A DNA stretch of 64,000 nt, from positions 32,987,966-33,051,965 of the forward strand of contig JACGWO010000001.1 of the NCBI GenBank assembly GCA_034509735.1, written 5' to 3'. A program made the position numbers and the translations under genes. The stretch is from Sesamum alatum (taxonomy: Eukaryota > Streptophyta > Magnoliopsida > Lamiales > Pedaliaceae). Below are positions 1 through 10,601 of the stretch, piece by piece (position 1 is the stretch's first letter; each line of letters opens with the position of its first letter). The notes under the pieces are model-generated. The model saw only the letters and a program-made list of their open reading frames with translations, was not told where the DNA came from and searched no databases.

Positions 1-240
1 TCACGTCCATCTGCCATATCTCATAGTCATATCATGCTGCTATGGCAAGCAGGATCCGAGTGGATTTAGCCATGGCTACTGGCGAGTAGGTATCCTCAAA
101 ATCGACCCCAGGTCGTTGAGTGTACCCTTTAGCTACTAGCCTAGCCTTAAAGGTTGTGACTTCTCCATCAATGCCAAGTTTGCACTTATAGACCCACTTA
201 CAGTCAACTGGCTTAACCCCTTTCGGTGGGGTCTACAAGT
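1..240 (-). pseudogene. copia reverse transcriptase, N-terminal part (partial)
   Basis: The minus-strand translation carries the conserved start of the copia reverse transcriptase domain: a CKWVYK-type block, [12 protein letters not shown], then [10 protein letters not shown]. The window ends before the catalytic YVDD. An in-frame stop stands where the family has a tryptophan, just before the YDYEIWQMDV block. It is the downstream continuation of the integrase region at 640-1640. Confidence 0.85.
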
Positions 241-1640
241 CTCCAGACTTGGTTCTCGCTCATGGAGTCCATTTCGGTTTTCATGGCCTCAAGCCATTTC
301 CAGGAGTCGATGTCAGACATCGCTTCCCCATATATCTTAGGATGCTTATCCAGCAGACTGGTCGTATTTAGAAAGCCATATCTCACCGGAGGTCAAGACT
401 CTCTAGTTGACCTACGGAGAATGGGAACGTCAGTGGTGACTGTGGGCGCTGACTGTATAGGAGCTGGCGGTTCAGGTACCGAGGCTGGCCCTTCCTGAGG
501 CCGTCCTTCATGCCTAGCATGCTGGACTTTCTCGAGGTTGGTCAGCCCTTCGGGTATTTATCTTGAATCCTCTAAGTGAGGAATCCGCGGCTTCCTCTGA
601 TGATTGGTTTCTATCACTTGATTCTTCAAGGATCAGTTTATCAGGTTGGATATCCTCTGGAGAGCCTTGTTCCAAGAATACTGCGTTCCTTGAAATAAAT
701 ACCTTTCTGTTCCAAGGGGTCATAGAAGTAATAACCTGCAGTTTCCTTAGGGTATCCAATGAACCTGCATAAGCTAGACCTGGATTCTAGCTTATCTCCC
801 ACTAACCTCTTAACGTATGCGGGGCTACCCCACACTTTCAAGTAGTTGTAGGATGCAGGCTTGCCGTGCCATATTTTATATGGCGTTTGGGCTAATACAC
901 TGTTTGGCGCCAAATTTAATAACTTGGCTGCAGTCTCCAATGCGTAGCCCCAAAAGGACAAGGGCAATTTGGTAAAACTCATCATGGATCGAACTAAGTC
1001 TAACAGGGTTCGATTCCTTCTTTCAGAGGCACCATTCAACCGTGGTGTCCCAGGAGGTGCCCATTCAGATATTATACCATTTTCTTTAAGATAATCAAGG
1101 AACTCAGTACTAAGGTATTCTCCGCCTCGGTCTGACTGTAGGACTTTAATTTTGCAGCCAGTTTGGTTCTCAACTTCAAGTCTGAATTCTTTAAACCTCT
1201 CAAGAGTTTCAGACTAGTACCTCATCAAGTATACATAACCATACCGTGAATGATCATCGATGAAGGTTATGAAGTAGGAGAACCCACCTCGGGCCTGCGT
1301 CCTTAGTGGTCCACATACGTCTGTATGGACCAGGTCCAACAGACCTGTGGCAAGCCTACTTTGTCCTACAAAGGGCTTCTTGGTCATTTTCCCTCTTAGA
1401 CAGGATTCACAAGTTGGTAGCTCACTCAAGTCCCCTACCTCTAGGTTCTTTGAGTCTACCAATCTCTTCATCCTGTCTTGGGATATGTGACCTAGCCTAG
1501 CGTGCCACAGTCGTGCGTTCCCGTTGTTATCTATTTTACATTTGTGTTGAGCGTTTAGAACGAAGTTCGTTTGTTGTAAGATATAGAGCCCATTATTATG
1601 TGTACCAAGCAGATGAGCAATTCCACACCTCATCAAATAA
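241..1640 (-). pseudogene. copia GAG-pre-integrase and integrase region (broken)
   Basis: The minus-strand frames show the pre-integrase HHCC-type block (LWHARLGHIS, then CESCLRGKMTKKPF). The integrase core follows, with HTDVCGP holding the first catalytic Asp and QSDRGGEY-type sequence near 1110-1140 holding the second. The NGASERRN block near 1020-1035 holds the Glu. The C-terminal part (SFWGYALETAAKLLN, KVWGSPAYVKRL, RFIGYPKETAGYY) runs to about 640. An in-frame stop near 1214 splits the core in two. Bases 241-640 are the poorly conserved linker to reverse transcriptase. The function in an intact copy would be integration of the cDNA. Confidence 0.88.
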
Positions 1641-2044
1641 AAGCAATTTTTATTGATCATAAACTCATATCCACTATTGTCTAACAACGGAATGGAAATG
1701 ATGTTTTTAATCATACTAGGTACATAATAAACTTGCTCTAACTCTATACTAATACGATCACTAACTACTAGAGTGGCAGATCCTACTGCTTCTGCCGAGA
1801 TGGCCTTGCCATTCCCAAGCCTTAGGATCATATCCCCGCTACCCAATTTTCTGCTTCTTTTCAGCACCTGCAAATCATTGCAAATGTGAGCTCCACAACC
1901 GGTATCAAATACCCAAGAGGCAGAGTTAGTAACCATATTAACCTCAATCACAAAGATACCTTGGTTGGAGAGGAGTTTGGGGCACTCCCTCTTCTAATGC
2001 CCTTTCTCACGGCAATTGATACATATGTCATATGCCCTCGACTG
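1641..2044 (-). pseudogene. copia zinc knuckle and aspartic protease region (broken)
   Basis: On the minus strand, 2023-1982 encodes a CCHC knuckle with C-x2-C-x4-H-x4-C spacing. The codon after the His is TAG (1996-1994) where the family has Trp, so gag and pol are separated by a nonsense change. The retroviral-type aspartic protease follows. Its active-site triplet Asp-Thr-Gly is at 1906-1898, in the context WVFDTGCGAHICN that is typical of plant copia elements. Confidence 0.85.
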
Positions 2045-2820
2045 TTACTTGGAGACAACCTTCCCCTTTCCTTTGCCTTTCCCCTCTTTGGCAATGGGAA
2101 CACTCTTAGTGTTTGTAGCTGCTTTGACGGATTTTCCCTTTCCCTTCTTCCTTTTCCAACGTCCGGCACCCTTGCCTTTCGCCTTGGAAGTTGAAGCACC
2201 TCCAAACAATACCGACGGCGTGGACTTTTTGGTCGTTACCTCGTATTGCACCAACATATTGATTAACTCATGACTACCCTTCTCAAGTGTGTTCATGTTA
2301 TAGTTAACAATAAATTGGTTGAAGGAGGGCGGGAGAGACTGAAGGATCACATCTATGTACGTCTCATTATCGAGGCCTGCCTTTAGGTCCTCGAGCTTTT
2401 CCACCAGGGTAAGCATTTTAACCCCGTGCTCTTGTACAGAGGATCCTTCGGTCATTTTAGTTCCAAAGAATGCCTTCGTCGTGATATACCTAGTATGCCG
2501 GTCCGGGACTGCATAGCAATCCTTCAGGTGAGCCATAATAGAAGGGACATCGTCTAGCCTTTCATACTGCTTTTGAATCTCATTCGTCATAGAAGCAAGT
2601 ATGATGCTACGGACCTTCCGGTTATCCTTATGCCAAGTCTCGAACGTCTCACGTTCTTCTGGCGTGGATCTTCCAGTAAGGTCCTAGGGAGAGGCTCATC
2701 CATGATGTAGCCTTGGTTCTCGTAATCTAGGACTATCTTCAGATTGTGCAACCAGTCATTGTAATTTGTTCCATATAACTTGTTGGTCTCAAGTATGGTT
2801 GATAATGGGTTCTTTGATAT
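2045..2820 (-). pseudogene. copia gag (UBN2-type nucleocapsid precursor), frameshifted
   Basis: The longest open stretch (2590-2045) encodes 181 residues of plant copia gag. It includes TKAFFGTKMTEGSSVQEHGV, LEDLKAGLDNETYIDVILQS and a Lys/Gly-rich tail (KGKGAGRWKRKKGKGK) that leads to the zinc knuckle. The N-terminal part (LETNKLYGTNYNDWL and on) is in another frame from about 2815 to 2670, so there is a frameshift near 2650-2680. At the expected initiator (2820-2818) the codon reads ATA, not ATG. Gag normally forms the virus-like particle; this copy cannot make a full-length product. Confidence 0.85.
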
Positions 2821-3430
2821 TTTTAAATCTACATTTAAAAACAGAACTCGCGATCAGCAGAATTTAAAAGATGGAAGTTTTGATAAATAATTAAACGCTT
2901 GGTCTTTAGTCATTTAATGCTCCCACTATTTATACGAAAACACGATACTCTCAAATGTCATTTTCGGGAAACCTTTTCCTAGTGGGTTGGGATCCACAGC
3001 GAATTTTCCCATACCCCGCTTTTACGATTCGCATGGGAAGAATCCTGTGGGAGGTATGCCATACCATTCTTGTTCCACGAGAGTCCCAAGATAATTGCCT
3101 CACCCTTTCACATGATCCCGAGGACTCCAAACGAATCATGCTAATAGGGCGTTAGACCCGACCCAATCAACCAAATCATAGACCCGCTGCTACCTCCACG
3201 ACTCGTGAGATAGGTAACAGTGGTCTACTTTTCGTTCATGACACAGTGCAGCTTCTTTTGAGTACGATAGACGTGCCACGACTCGTGAGACCACGCTATC
3301 GACCTAAATTAGCTTCCTCACTACCAGGGATTGGAAGGCATGGACAAACTACTAGAGTCCATGTCCACTTTGTCTAGGGTCTAATATTTGGACATTGGTC
3401 TAACCAAGTGAGAGTTGTAAATGACCGAGA

Positions 3431-3435
<5 letters not shown>

Positions 3436-3463
<28 letters not shown>
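3436..3463. repeat. (AT)n microsatellite
   Basis: An uninterrupted TA dinucleotide run of about 14 units, inside the leader of the left copia element. Confidence 0.95.
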
Positions 3464-3464
<1 letters not shown>

Positions 3465-4309
3465 CACATTCATCCACAATGCGTAAATAAATAAATTGCA
3501 TCCATAGCAGTTATACGATGAATAAAAAACTATTCATTCATCGTAACAGCCACATGCAAATTTAAAGCCTAGCACGCCCTGTTGGATGATCACGAGCCTG
3601 AATTCTATGCGACCCACTGAGCCCGCAGTGGATCTATGGTCAATCTAGGGTTGGTCCTACACTATTACATTAACAGTAACCCGATCATCATTCTGATGGG
3701 CCTTGGTCTCTTTTCTCTTTCAACTCTTCATGGAAACGCCTTGGATCCTCCATTCTGGTCTCTCCATGTGGACCTTCCTTCTTCCACCAAATGCATAAAA
3801 ATAAAATCCTTACTCCTATTCTACTCTCATTACATATGTAAAAGGAAACCCCAGCGAAAACCCGGGGGGAGTACATTAGGAGGGAGAAAGAATGTCTTAT
3901 TATTCCAAGGCAACTAGAAAGGGAGAAGGAGAAAGCAAAAAGAGGCACACAGGCCCAACATAAATTAAACCATACATTCGGTCTAGGGCTCGCGATCATC
4001 CATTTCCATTAAACACACATAATCACATGATCCAATCACATAAACACATGCTAATAATCCATGATTACCAATCATATCGATCCATGATAAATAAATGAGC
4101 TACGTATGAAAAATATGGTACAACCGTTGGCAACAACCTTTCTCGTTTAGGAAGACCCTTCTCATTATTTGTAGGTAAGTAATTCCCGGGATTCCAAATC
4201 CAATACATTCAACCTCCAAATAATGTTTCTTAGAGAAAATATGCAAAATTAAATAAAACGAATTTTTCAGAATTATCCAAAAAATTAAAACAACGAGAAA
4301 ACGATGACG

Positions 4310-4835
4310 TCAACCGGCCGCCGCCACTGGCAGCACTCTGCCGGCGCACGCAGGTTAGCAGGCCTAGCCTGCTGTCCTGGCGCGCGCGCAGGGCCTGCCT
4401 GACCGGGCGCGCACGGCGCAGGCCCCTACCTGCCCGCGTGCGCGCATGGTCGGCAGCACTGCACACGCTCGCGTGCTGGCAGGCCGCGCGCGCGCACGCG
4501 CATTTAGCGCGCAGATTCCATCGTCTGCGTGCGCGTGCGCGCAGACTCCGTTGTCTGCGTGCGCGCGCGCCTGGTGGCACCATCTCATGTGTGCTCGCGC
4601 GCGGCGTCCCTGGCCGCGCGTCCGGGCGCGCAGGCGCCCTGACGTGTTGGCCTAGCGCACGCGCGCCTCCACCCGTCTACGCCTGTCGCCCGGCCGCGCG
4701 CCCGGTGGCCTAATCCGCTCGCGCCGTCCGCACCTGGCGAAGGCAGCCGCGCGCAGGCTCCCCTGCCGGCGCGCACCCGCTTCGCCTGAGCGCACAGCGT
4801 GCGCGGTCAGCCACCGGCTGGCCGCGTGCGACGTT
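4310..4835. other. CpG-rich block, alternating GC tracts
   Basis: About 525 bp of very high GC content with dense CG/GC alternation (many runs such as GCGCGCGC), sharply bounded by AT-rich DNA at both ends. It sits in the leader of the minus-strand copia element. Methylated transposon DNA normally loses CpG, so its retention is notable. Alternating CG tracts can adopt Z-DNA. Open frames here encode only low-complexity Ala/Arg/Gly peptides, and I do not call them genes. Confidence 0.8.
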
Positions 4836-5027
4836 TTCTCCGTTTTATTCATTTTTGCCCCCCGTTTCCCAAGAAAAATAGAAAAAACCAACAGCACCAA
4901 AATCATACATAATTGAAAGCAAGAAAACGACAAGCTTTACGATAAAAAATATCAAGAAATAATTAAAGCATGTCATACACGTTTCTATGCTTAAAACGCA
5001 CACAAAACCCTAGGCCTATACACCGAA

Positions 5028-5043
5028 CTGGGCTCTGATACCA
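5028..5043 (-). other. primer binding site, tRNA-iMet type
   Basis: The minus strand reads TGGTATCAGAGCCCAG. This is the plant PBS complementary to the 3' end of initiator tRNA-Met. It begins one base from the LTR end and fixes both the orientation of the element and the LTR boundary at 5045. Confidence 0.92.
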
Positions 5044-5044
5044 C

Positions 5045-5577
5045 TGAAAGCCTAGGGTAGGCATGTGGATCATCTTGGGAGTAGCGTGAATGCGGAAGCG
5101 CGGTATAAATTTAAATTTCAAGAATTTAAAAACACTGCATAAACATACATTAAAATAAAAGCGTTCAATGGGTGTACTCTTGAAACTCCCGAGCGTTCGG
5201 TGTATCTCATGAATAATAATAACATACATAGCAATCATGGAGGCCATAGGATTCTAAATAAAAGAGGACAAAAAACGTAAACCGGGAACCTACCGATTGT
5301 CGTTTTCGTCTTCTAACCGATACTCGCGCGTTGTTCGTCGATTTGCTCCAAGATCTCGTGTAGGAGACCACTCTAATTTGTGACACGTAATCCGCCCACG
5401 TATCTTGATCTTCGTGCTAGCGAAAAACAAGTATATTTAGGAGAGGATGGATCAATCAAACGTTATTAGTTTAACGAGATCAATCCTCCTTTTTGTTCAA
5501 TTGTTAAAACAAAAGAACAAGAAAATATTTCTTGGAAGGAGACAGAGAGATGCAGCCGAGGGGGAGAGAGAGCACAC

Positions 5578-5614
<37 letters not shown>

Positions 5615-7060
5615 TCAAGAATCATCATCTTCTTCAATGTGTGTGCTAAGGAGTATTTATAGAAGAGGAATCCTATTCCTCTTCAAGTTTCCTACACTTT
5701 GAAGACTCCTCCACAACTAGGATTTGACCTAGTCAAATCCTAGTCAAATCTAGCTTCTTTGGTCAAACCAATCCAAGCCATAGATTTCTCCCTTTAATCT
5801 CAACCATTAATTTAATTTAATGGAATATTAAAATCCTATTTAAATATTCCAAGGGCAATAAATAAATATATTAAATATAAATATTTATTCTAAGCCCATT
5901 AAATTAATTTTCTAATAAATCTAATTTATTAGATAAATCCCTTTTATCTAATAAAAGGAATTAATTCTTCCCAAGAAAATAAGGACCCGATTAAATCCAA
6001 TTTAATCGCTCCACTTCTTCAAATATTTAATTCTAAATTAAATATGTTTATGTGTGCGGATTGTGTGTGACTCTTTAGGTTCACTTTCAGCTAGACTTGG
6101 TTGGATTCCTAGAAATCCGCCCGTTACCATGGGTGGCCGTCTAGCAACGGTCCATGGCACTAGAGACTAGGTGAATATACGGGGATGAACATTTAGGCTC
6201 TACAGTACATCTATCCTTCCGTCTACGGTCTTACCACTTAGGGTCTAAGGCACGGATAATGCAGGTACCCATTTTGGACCTAAGTGTCGGTCTGTCCTCT
6301 ACTAAACGCCGCAAGGGAAACCTTCCCTTCTATTCAGTTACTGTGACCACAGATTTTAGGGACAAGACACAAAGCATTTGTGAGACGCAACTGTCAATAC
6401 CTTTTGACAGGAGACAGATCCTTTCTTGGAAACTACTGTCACTCTGCACACCGGAGCTGCATTAGATATGGCTTATGACTACTCAAGTGCATCTTGGCAA
6501 TCTCGCACCATATCTAAGATACAGCCTTGATGTATAGGTAAACTCAACAATTCCTCAAGTCAAATGACTTGACCAGTACCGTTGGAACCGAGAACACACG
6601 TCATACCTAACCGACCTTACTCAAGGTCCTCCGTAAGACGGTTCCCGCGAGTCACCTCAGTCAGCTGTTCCCTAGCAGGCCAACCCACTAACACTGCTTA
6701 GACGATCCTCGTCACCCGTCGATGAAATACGACAGCAGATGCTTAGTGCAAGTCTCAAGGGGAATCTCGTTATCCACTTTCGAGATTCCTTGACTTGGAT
6801 ATTTCCAGACTGATTCAGCGGAACTGATTTCATGGACCTACCTCCAAGTGTAGTCCCAGTCCCTGAAATGCAATTCCAGTCTGTGGGCTTTGTTTGCGTA
6901 GTGAACAGATATATAAGGCAGATAAAGTGAACACAAACAAAGTAAATGCCATATGAATTTCACTTCTCATTCATTAATGATTTATTAAAACCTTGAAATT
7001 GTTCAGACGTAGGTTACAATCCACCTACCAAGATTGGCTACATGGTCACCTATTCTAACA
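5045..7060 (-). mobile_element. 5' LTR of the left copia element
   Basis: A 2,016-bp LTR on the minus strand, starting TGTTAGAATAGGTGACC (at 7060) and ending GGCTTTCA (at 5045), with TG...CA ends. It shares diagnostic blocks with the LTRs at 34710 and 39767, such as the CCATGG/TAACGG segment around 6125-6160 and the ATTAAATTAA-rich zone. A TATA-like motif on the minus strand lies near 5650-5660, above a (GT)n run. Right-flanking DNA starts CATGT, which should recur beyond the left window edge if the insertion is intact. Confidence 0.88.
5580..5611. repeat. (GT)n microsatellite in LTR
   Basis: A GT dinucleotide run of about 15 units in the R/U5-like part of the LTR. CA/GT runs recur at the equivalent place in the LTR at 39767 (near 41210). 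Confidence 0.95.
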
Positions 7061-7629
7061 CATGTCTTACGACACAATCACCGCTCCCTAGATCCAAGAT
7101 ACAACCTTCGTACAAGCCACTATGATTCTCAAATCCAAGGATTAATCCTGTACTATCGTAACTGGAATACCGGTCATACTGGCCAAGCCCATGTGCCTTC
7201 CATATGAAGATTACCACGAGTCAATTCAGTCAGTCGACCACTTTTCCAACCAACCCACTGAAATTGCACAGATAACCTACGTCTCCTGTCGATAAAACAC
7301 GGCTGCAATACTCAGTGCAAGTCTCGATAGGACACTTGATGCCCGTCTCGAGGTCCTTCACTTGGAATAATACAGACCGACCCTCACGAGTTGGTCTCAT
7401 AGCTGCCAACCTATGCGCAACCCAACTCTCGGGCTTAACCATTCGGTTTATGGGCGTTTGATGTGACATCGAAACATCATGCAGTGTGAGCAGTAACCAC
7501 AAGAAACTTGTTCTTGCTTATGATGAATCCTTACTGCATTCATCAATGTAATATTACTTTTGAACAATGGTTGGCAAATGGTTCCCAAAACAACCAACCT
7601 CATTGACTTTCTGGTCACCTATTCCAACA
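7061..7629 (-). mobile_element. LTR fragment split by the left copia element
   Basis: The minus strand starts TGTTGGAATAGGTGACC at 7629 and runs left to 7061, where it stops in mid-LTR against the younger element. It aligns by eye with 15850-16429 and 13310-13642. On the other side, at 7630-7641, is a purine tract followed by the end of a pol gene. This is therefore the 5' part of a 3' LTR belonging to a minus-strand copia element. Confidence 0.8.
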
Positions 7630-7850
7630 ATCTCCCACTTGACCACCAAGTTAATTACCCACATTGCTCAGGTCTTGTGAACCTGCCATGTTTTTTGCTG
7701 AAATAACATGGTCCAACCGTGTTACCTCTCCTTTACCAGCGTTTCTTGCAAATGGTAGTTTGTCTAAGATTTTTTCATGGATCCTGTGACAAGATCTCAG
7801 GCCATAACCTTTGCCACGGCCTAGTTGTCTTTCCACCTAGGCGACTACTG
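7630..7850 (-). pseudogene. polypurine tract and 3' end of a copia pol, remnant
   Basis: The minus strand reads CAAGTGGGAGAT next to the LTR, a typical copia polypurine tract. Upstream of it (7836-7651), a 61-residue frame ends LDHVISAKNMAGSQDL and resembles the RNase H C-terminus of copia polyproteins in diverged form. The reading ends near 7850, where plus-strand pol sequence takes over, so there is a rearrangement breakpoint. Confidence 0.55.
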
Positions 7851-10587
7851 GCTCAGCCGTGCTAGGCACCACGTCTATCCCATGGACACGATTTTTGATC
7901 CATAACCACTATCCAAAATGACTAGCCTGTGAGACTTGTCTAAAAGGGAAAATGACCAAAGAAGCCCTTTGTTGGACAAAGCACGCTGGCTGCCGATCTA
8001 TTGGACTTGATCCATACGGATGTGTGTGGGCCACTGAATACTCAAGCTAGAGGGGATTTGTCTTACTTCATAACTTTTACCGATGACCATTCATGGTATG
8101 GTTATGTTTACCTGATGAGGTACAAGTTTGGGGCTCTTATGATGTTTAAAGAGTTCAGGCTTGAAGTTGAGAACCAAATTGGCTGCAAAATTAAAGTCCT
8201 TCAATCGGACCGAGGTGGCGAGTATTTAAGTTGTGAGTTTCTCGAGTATCTAAGAGAAAATGGTATTATCTCTTAGTTGACACCTCCCAGAATGCCCCAG
8301 TTAAACGACGTCTCTAAAAGGACAAATTGGACTCTGTTGGACATGGTCAGATCCATGATGAACTTTACCGAGCTTGTCTTTCCGGGGTTGCGCGCTTGAG
8401 ACAATAGCTAAGTTATTAAACATAGCACCGTCTAAAGTTGTGGCCCAGAAACCTTATCAGATATGGCATGACAAGCCTGGATTCTACAAATACTTGAGAG
8501 TGTGGGGTAGCCCCACATACGTCTAGAGGGTAGTGGGAGACAAACTAGAGTCAAGGTCTAGCTTGTGTAGGTTCATTGGATATTCGAAAGAAACTGCAGG
8601 TTATTACTTTTAGACCCCTATGAGCAAAAGGTTTTTGTCCCAAGGAATGCAGTCTTCTTGGAAAAGGTTTTCCGTTGGATACCCAGCACAATGAGCTACT
8701 CCTTGAGGAATCAAGTGAAGCATCTCTATCGTCAGTAGCAAGAGTTGCAGACCCTACAGTAAAGGGTTTCCGGTTGAATGCCCGACGTGTTGAGCGGCCT
8801 CTTGAGGCCCAGCGTGTTGAGCAACCTCTTGAGGCCCGGCAATTTGAACAACCTCTTGAGGGGCCTACTAAGGCACCTCAACCGCCAGCTCCTGCAATGA
8901 TAATGCCCAATGTTCCCACTGACATTATTCCAACACCCGTAGGTCAGCAAGAGTACGCCATCCTCCTGAGAGGTATGATTTTCTAGGCGTGATTGGTCAA
9001 TTGGAGAACGATTCAAAGACATACAGGGACGCGATGTCAGACATCGATTCGGAGAAATGGTTTGAGGCCATGAAATCCAAAATAGACTCAATAAGTTCCA
9101 ACCAGGTTTGACTGTTGATGGACCCTCCCAAAGTTACTAAACTCGTTGGGTGTAAATGGGTCTATAAGCACAAACTTGGAGCTGATGGGTAGGTGACCAC
9201 CTTCAAAGCTAAGCTTGTAGCGAAAGGTTACACACAGCGACTGGGGTTCGACTTTGAGGAAACATATTCGTCAGTAGTCATGGCTAAATCCATTCGAATT
9301 ATGCTTGCCATAGCTACATGGTATGACTATGAAATATGACAAATGGACGTGAAAACGTCCTTTCTTAATGATTTCGTTGAGGAAGAGATCTATATGGATC
9401 AACCGGAGGGATTCACTATCGTTGGAGAGGAGCAGAAGGTCTGCCATCTCTAAAGGTCCATCTATGGCCTCAAACAGATGTCCCAAAGTTGGAATATCCG
9501 TTTTAGATGAAGTCATATGGGAATATGATTTCATAAAAAAAACGACTATGACCCTTGTATATACAAGAAAGTCAGTGGGAGCTCAGCAGTGTTCCTAGTG
9601 CTCTATGTGGATGACATCCTGCTCATTGGGAATGATGTCAGGATGTTAAGTGACACAAAAGCGTGGTTGTCTACTTAATTCACTATGAAAGATTTGGGTG
9701 AAGCTTCCTACATCATTGGCATCAAGATCTTTAGGGATAAATCTAGAAGGATGTTAGGAATGATCCAAAGCTCGTATGTTGAGAAGGTCTTGAAAAGGTT
9801 CAAGATGGATAACTCCAAATGAGGTTTCCTTCCCATGAGGCATGGAGTCAAATTCTCCAAGAAACAATCTCCAAGACTGATGAGGAGCTTGAAAGAATGA
9901 AGGACATCCCCTATGCCTTCGTCGTAGGCAGCATCCAGTGTGTCGTTCAATGTACGAGGCCAACGTTGCTTACGCTTTGAGTGTAACTAGCAGATATCAG
10001 GCCTGCGCAGGTGAGGCACACTGGACTGCGGTAAAGACCATTCTTAAGTTCCTGATAAGGACTAAAGATATGTTCTTGGTCTACGACGGTGGAGAGTTGA
10101 ACCAAGAAGGTTTTAGTGATGCTAACTTCCAGTCGGACGATGATGATGTCAAGACTCAGTCAGCATTTGTGTTCAAGCTTAATGGTGGAGTGGTTGCTTG
10201 GAAGAGTTTCAAGCAGGAACCACAGTCGATTCCACCACTGAAGCTGAATACATAGCGGATTTAGAAGCTACTAAGGAGACGGTTTGGATGAAAAACTACA
10301 TCTAAGAGTTGGGTGTGGTGCCTAGCATTGTTGAGCCAGTAGTTATCTTTTGTGATAACAACGGGGCTATAGCGCAAGCAAAGGAATCGAGATCTCATCA
10401 CCAATCCAAGCACATTCTTAGGCGCTACCACCTGCTCAGGGAGATGGTGGCGAGAGGTGACATTCGGATGGACCGAATCAGCTCAGCAGAAAATACAGCA
10501 AACCCACTAACCAAGCCCATGTCACAGAGAGCTCATGCTCAACATCTTGAGAAGATAGGTTTAAGGCATATGAGTTATTGGGTTTAG
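7851..10587 (+). pseudogene. decayed copia pol (integrase, RT, RNase H), 5' truncated
   Basis: The plus-strand order is pre-integrase remnant, integrase, linker, RT and RNase H. Pre-integrase sequence is visible at about 7925-7975 in shifted frames. The integrase core has HTDVCGP (first Asp codon 8019-8021) and QSDRGGEY (second Asp 8208-8210). The third catalytic position, Glu in the family NGVAERRN block, is Lys here (8316-8318). The RT has [12 protein letters not shown] near 9205 and the catalytic YVDD at 9604-9615. RNase H has GFSDANFQSDD near 10110 and VIFCDNNGAIAQAK near 10340-10380. It ends KPMSQRAHAQHL with a stop at 10585-10587. Gag and protease are missing, and there are many stops and frameshifts. 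Several stops are TGA or TAG at conserved Trp codons. Confidence 0.88.
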
Positions 10588-10590
10588 ATC

Positions 10591-10601
10591 AAGTGGGAGA
10601 C
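10591..10601 (+). other. polypurine tract
   Basis: AAGTGGGAGAC lies directly before the LTR start at 10602 and a few bases after the pol stop. It would prime plus-strand DNA synthesis in an intact element. Confidence 0.85.

Larger units (their letters stand above)
2821..5027 (-). mobile_element. non-coding leader of the copia element
   Basis: These 2.2 kb lie between the PBS and gag. I find no conserved coding region. The stretch contains an (AT)n run at 3436-3463 and a very GC-rich block at about 4310-4835. The open frames seen here are short, and those in the GC-rich block are Arg/Ala-rich products of composition. A leader this long is unusual for plant copia elements, and part of it may be a later insertion. 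Confidence 0.6.
1..7060 (-). mobile_element. Ty1/copia LTR retrotransposon, minus strand, cut by the window start
   Basis: Read on the minus strand, the order is 5' LTR (7060-5045), PBS (5043-5028), a long non-coding leader, gag, zinc knuckle, protease, integrase and the start of reverse transcriptase. This protease-integrase-RT order defines Ty1/copia. The RNase H region and 3' LTR would lie left of base 1. The coding region has several stops and at least one frameshift, so the copy is not autonomous. The PBS matches plant initiator tRNA-Met. The sequence right of 7060 is the middle of another LTR of the same broad family, so this element inserted into an older one. The target duplication cannot be checked because the left end is outside the window. 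Confidence 0.9.

Noticed and set aside
1..2820. Integrated pararetrovirus instead of a retrotransposon
   Set aside because: The protease-integrase-RT order, the integrase itself and the flanking 2-kb LTR are features of Ty1/copia; caulimovirus genomes lack an integrase.
4230..4776. Several Ala/Arg/Gly-rich open frames on both strands
   Set aside because: They follow from the CG-rich composition, overlap in many frames, and show no conserved domain or plausible start context.
5030..5046. Possible tRNA gene, from the TGGTATCAGAGC word
   Set aside because: Only the 3' complement of initiator tRNA-Met is present, next to an LTR end. This is a primer binding site, not a tRNA gene.
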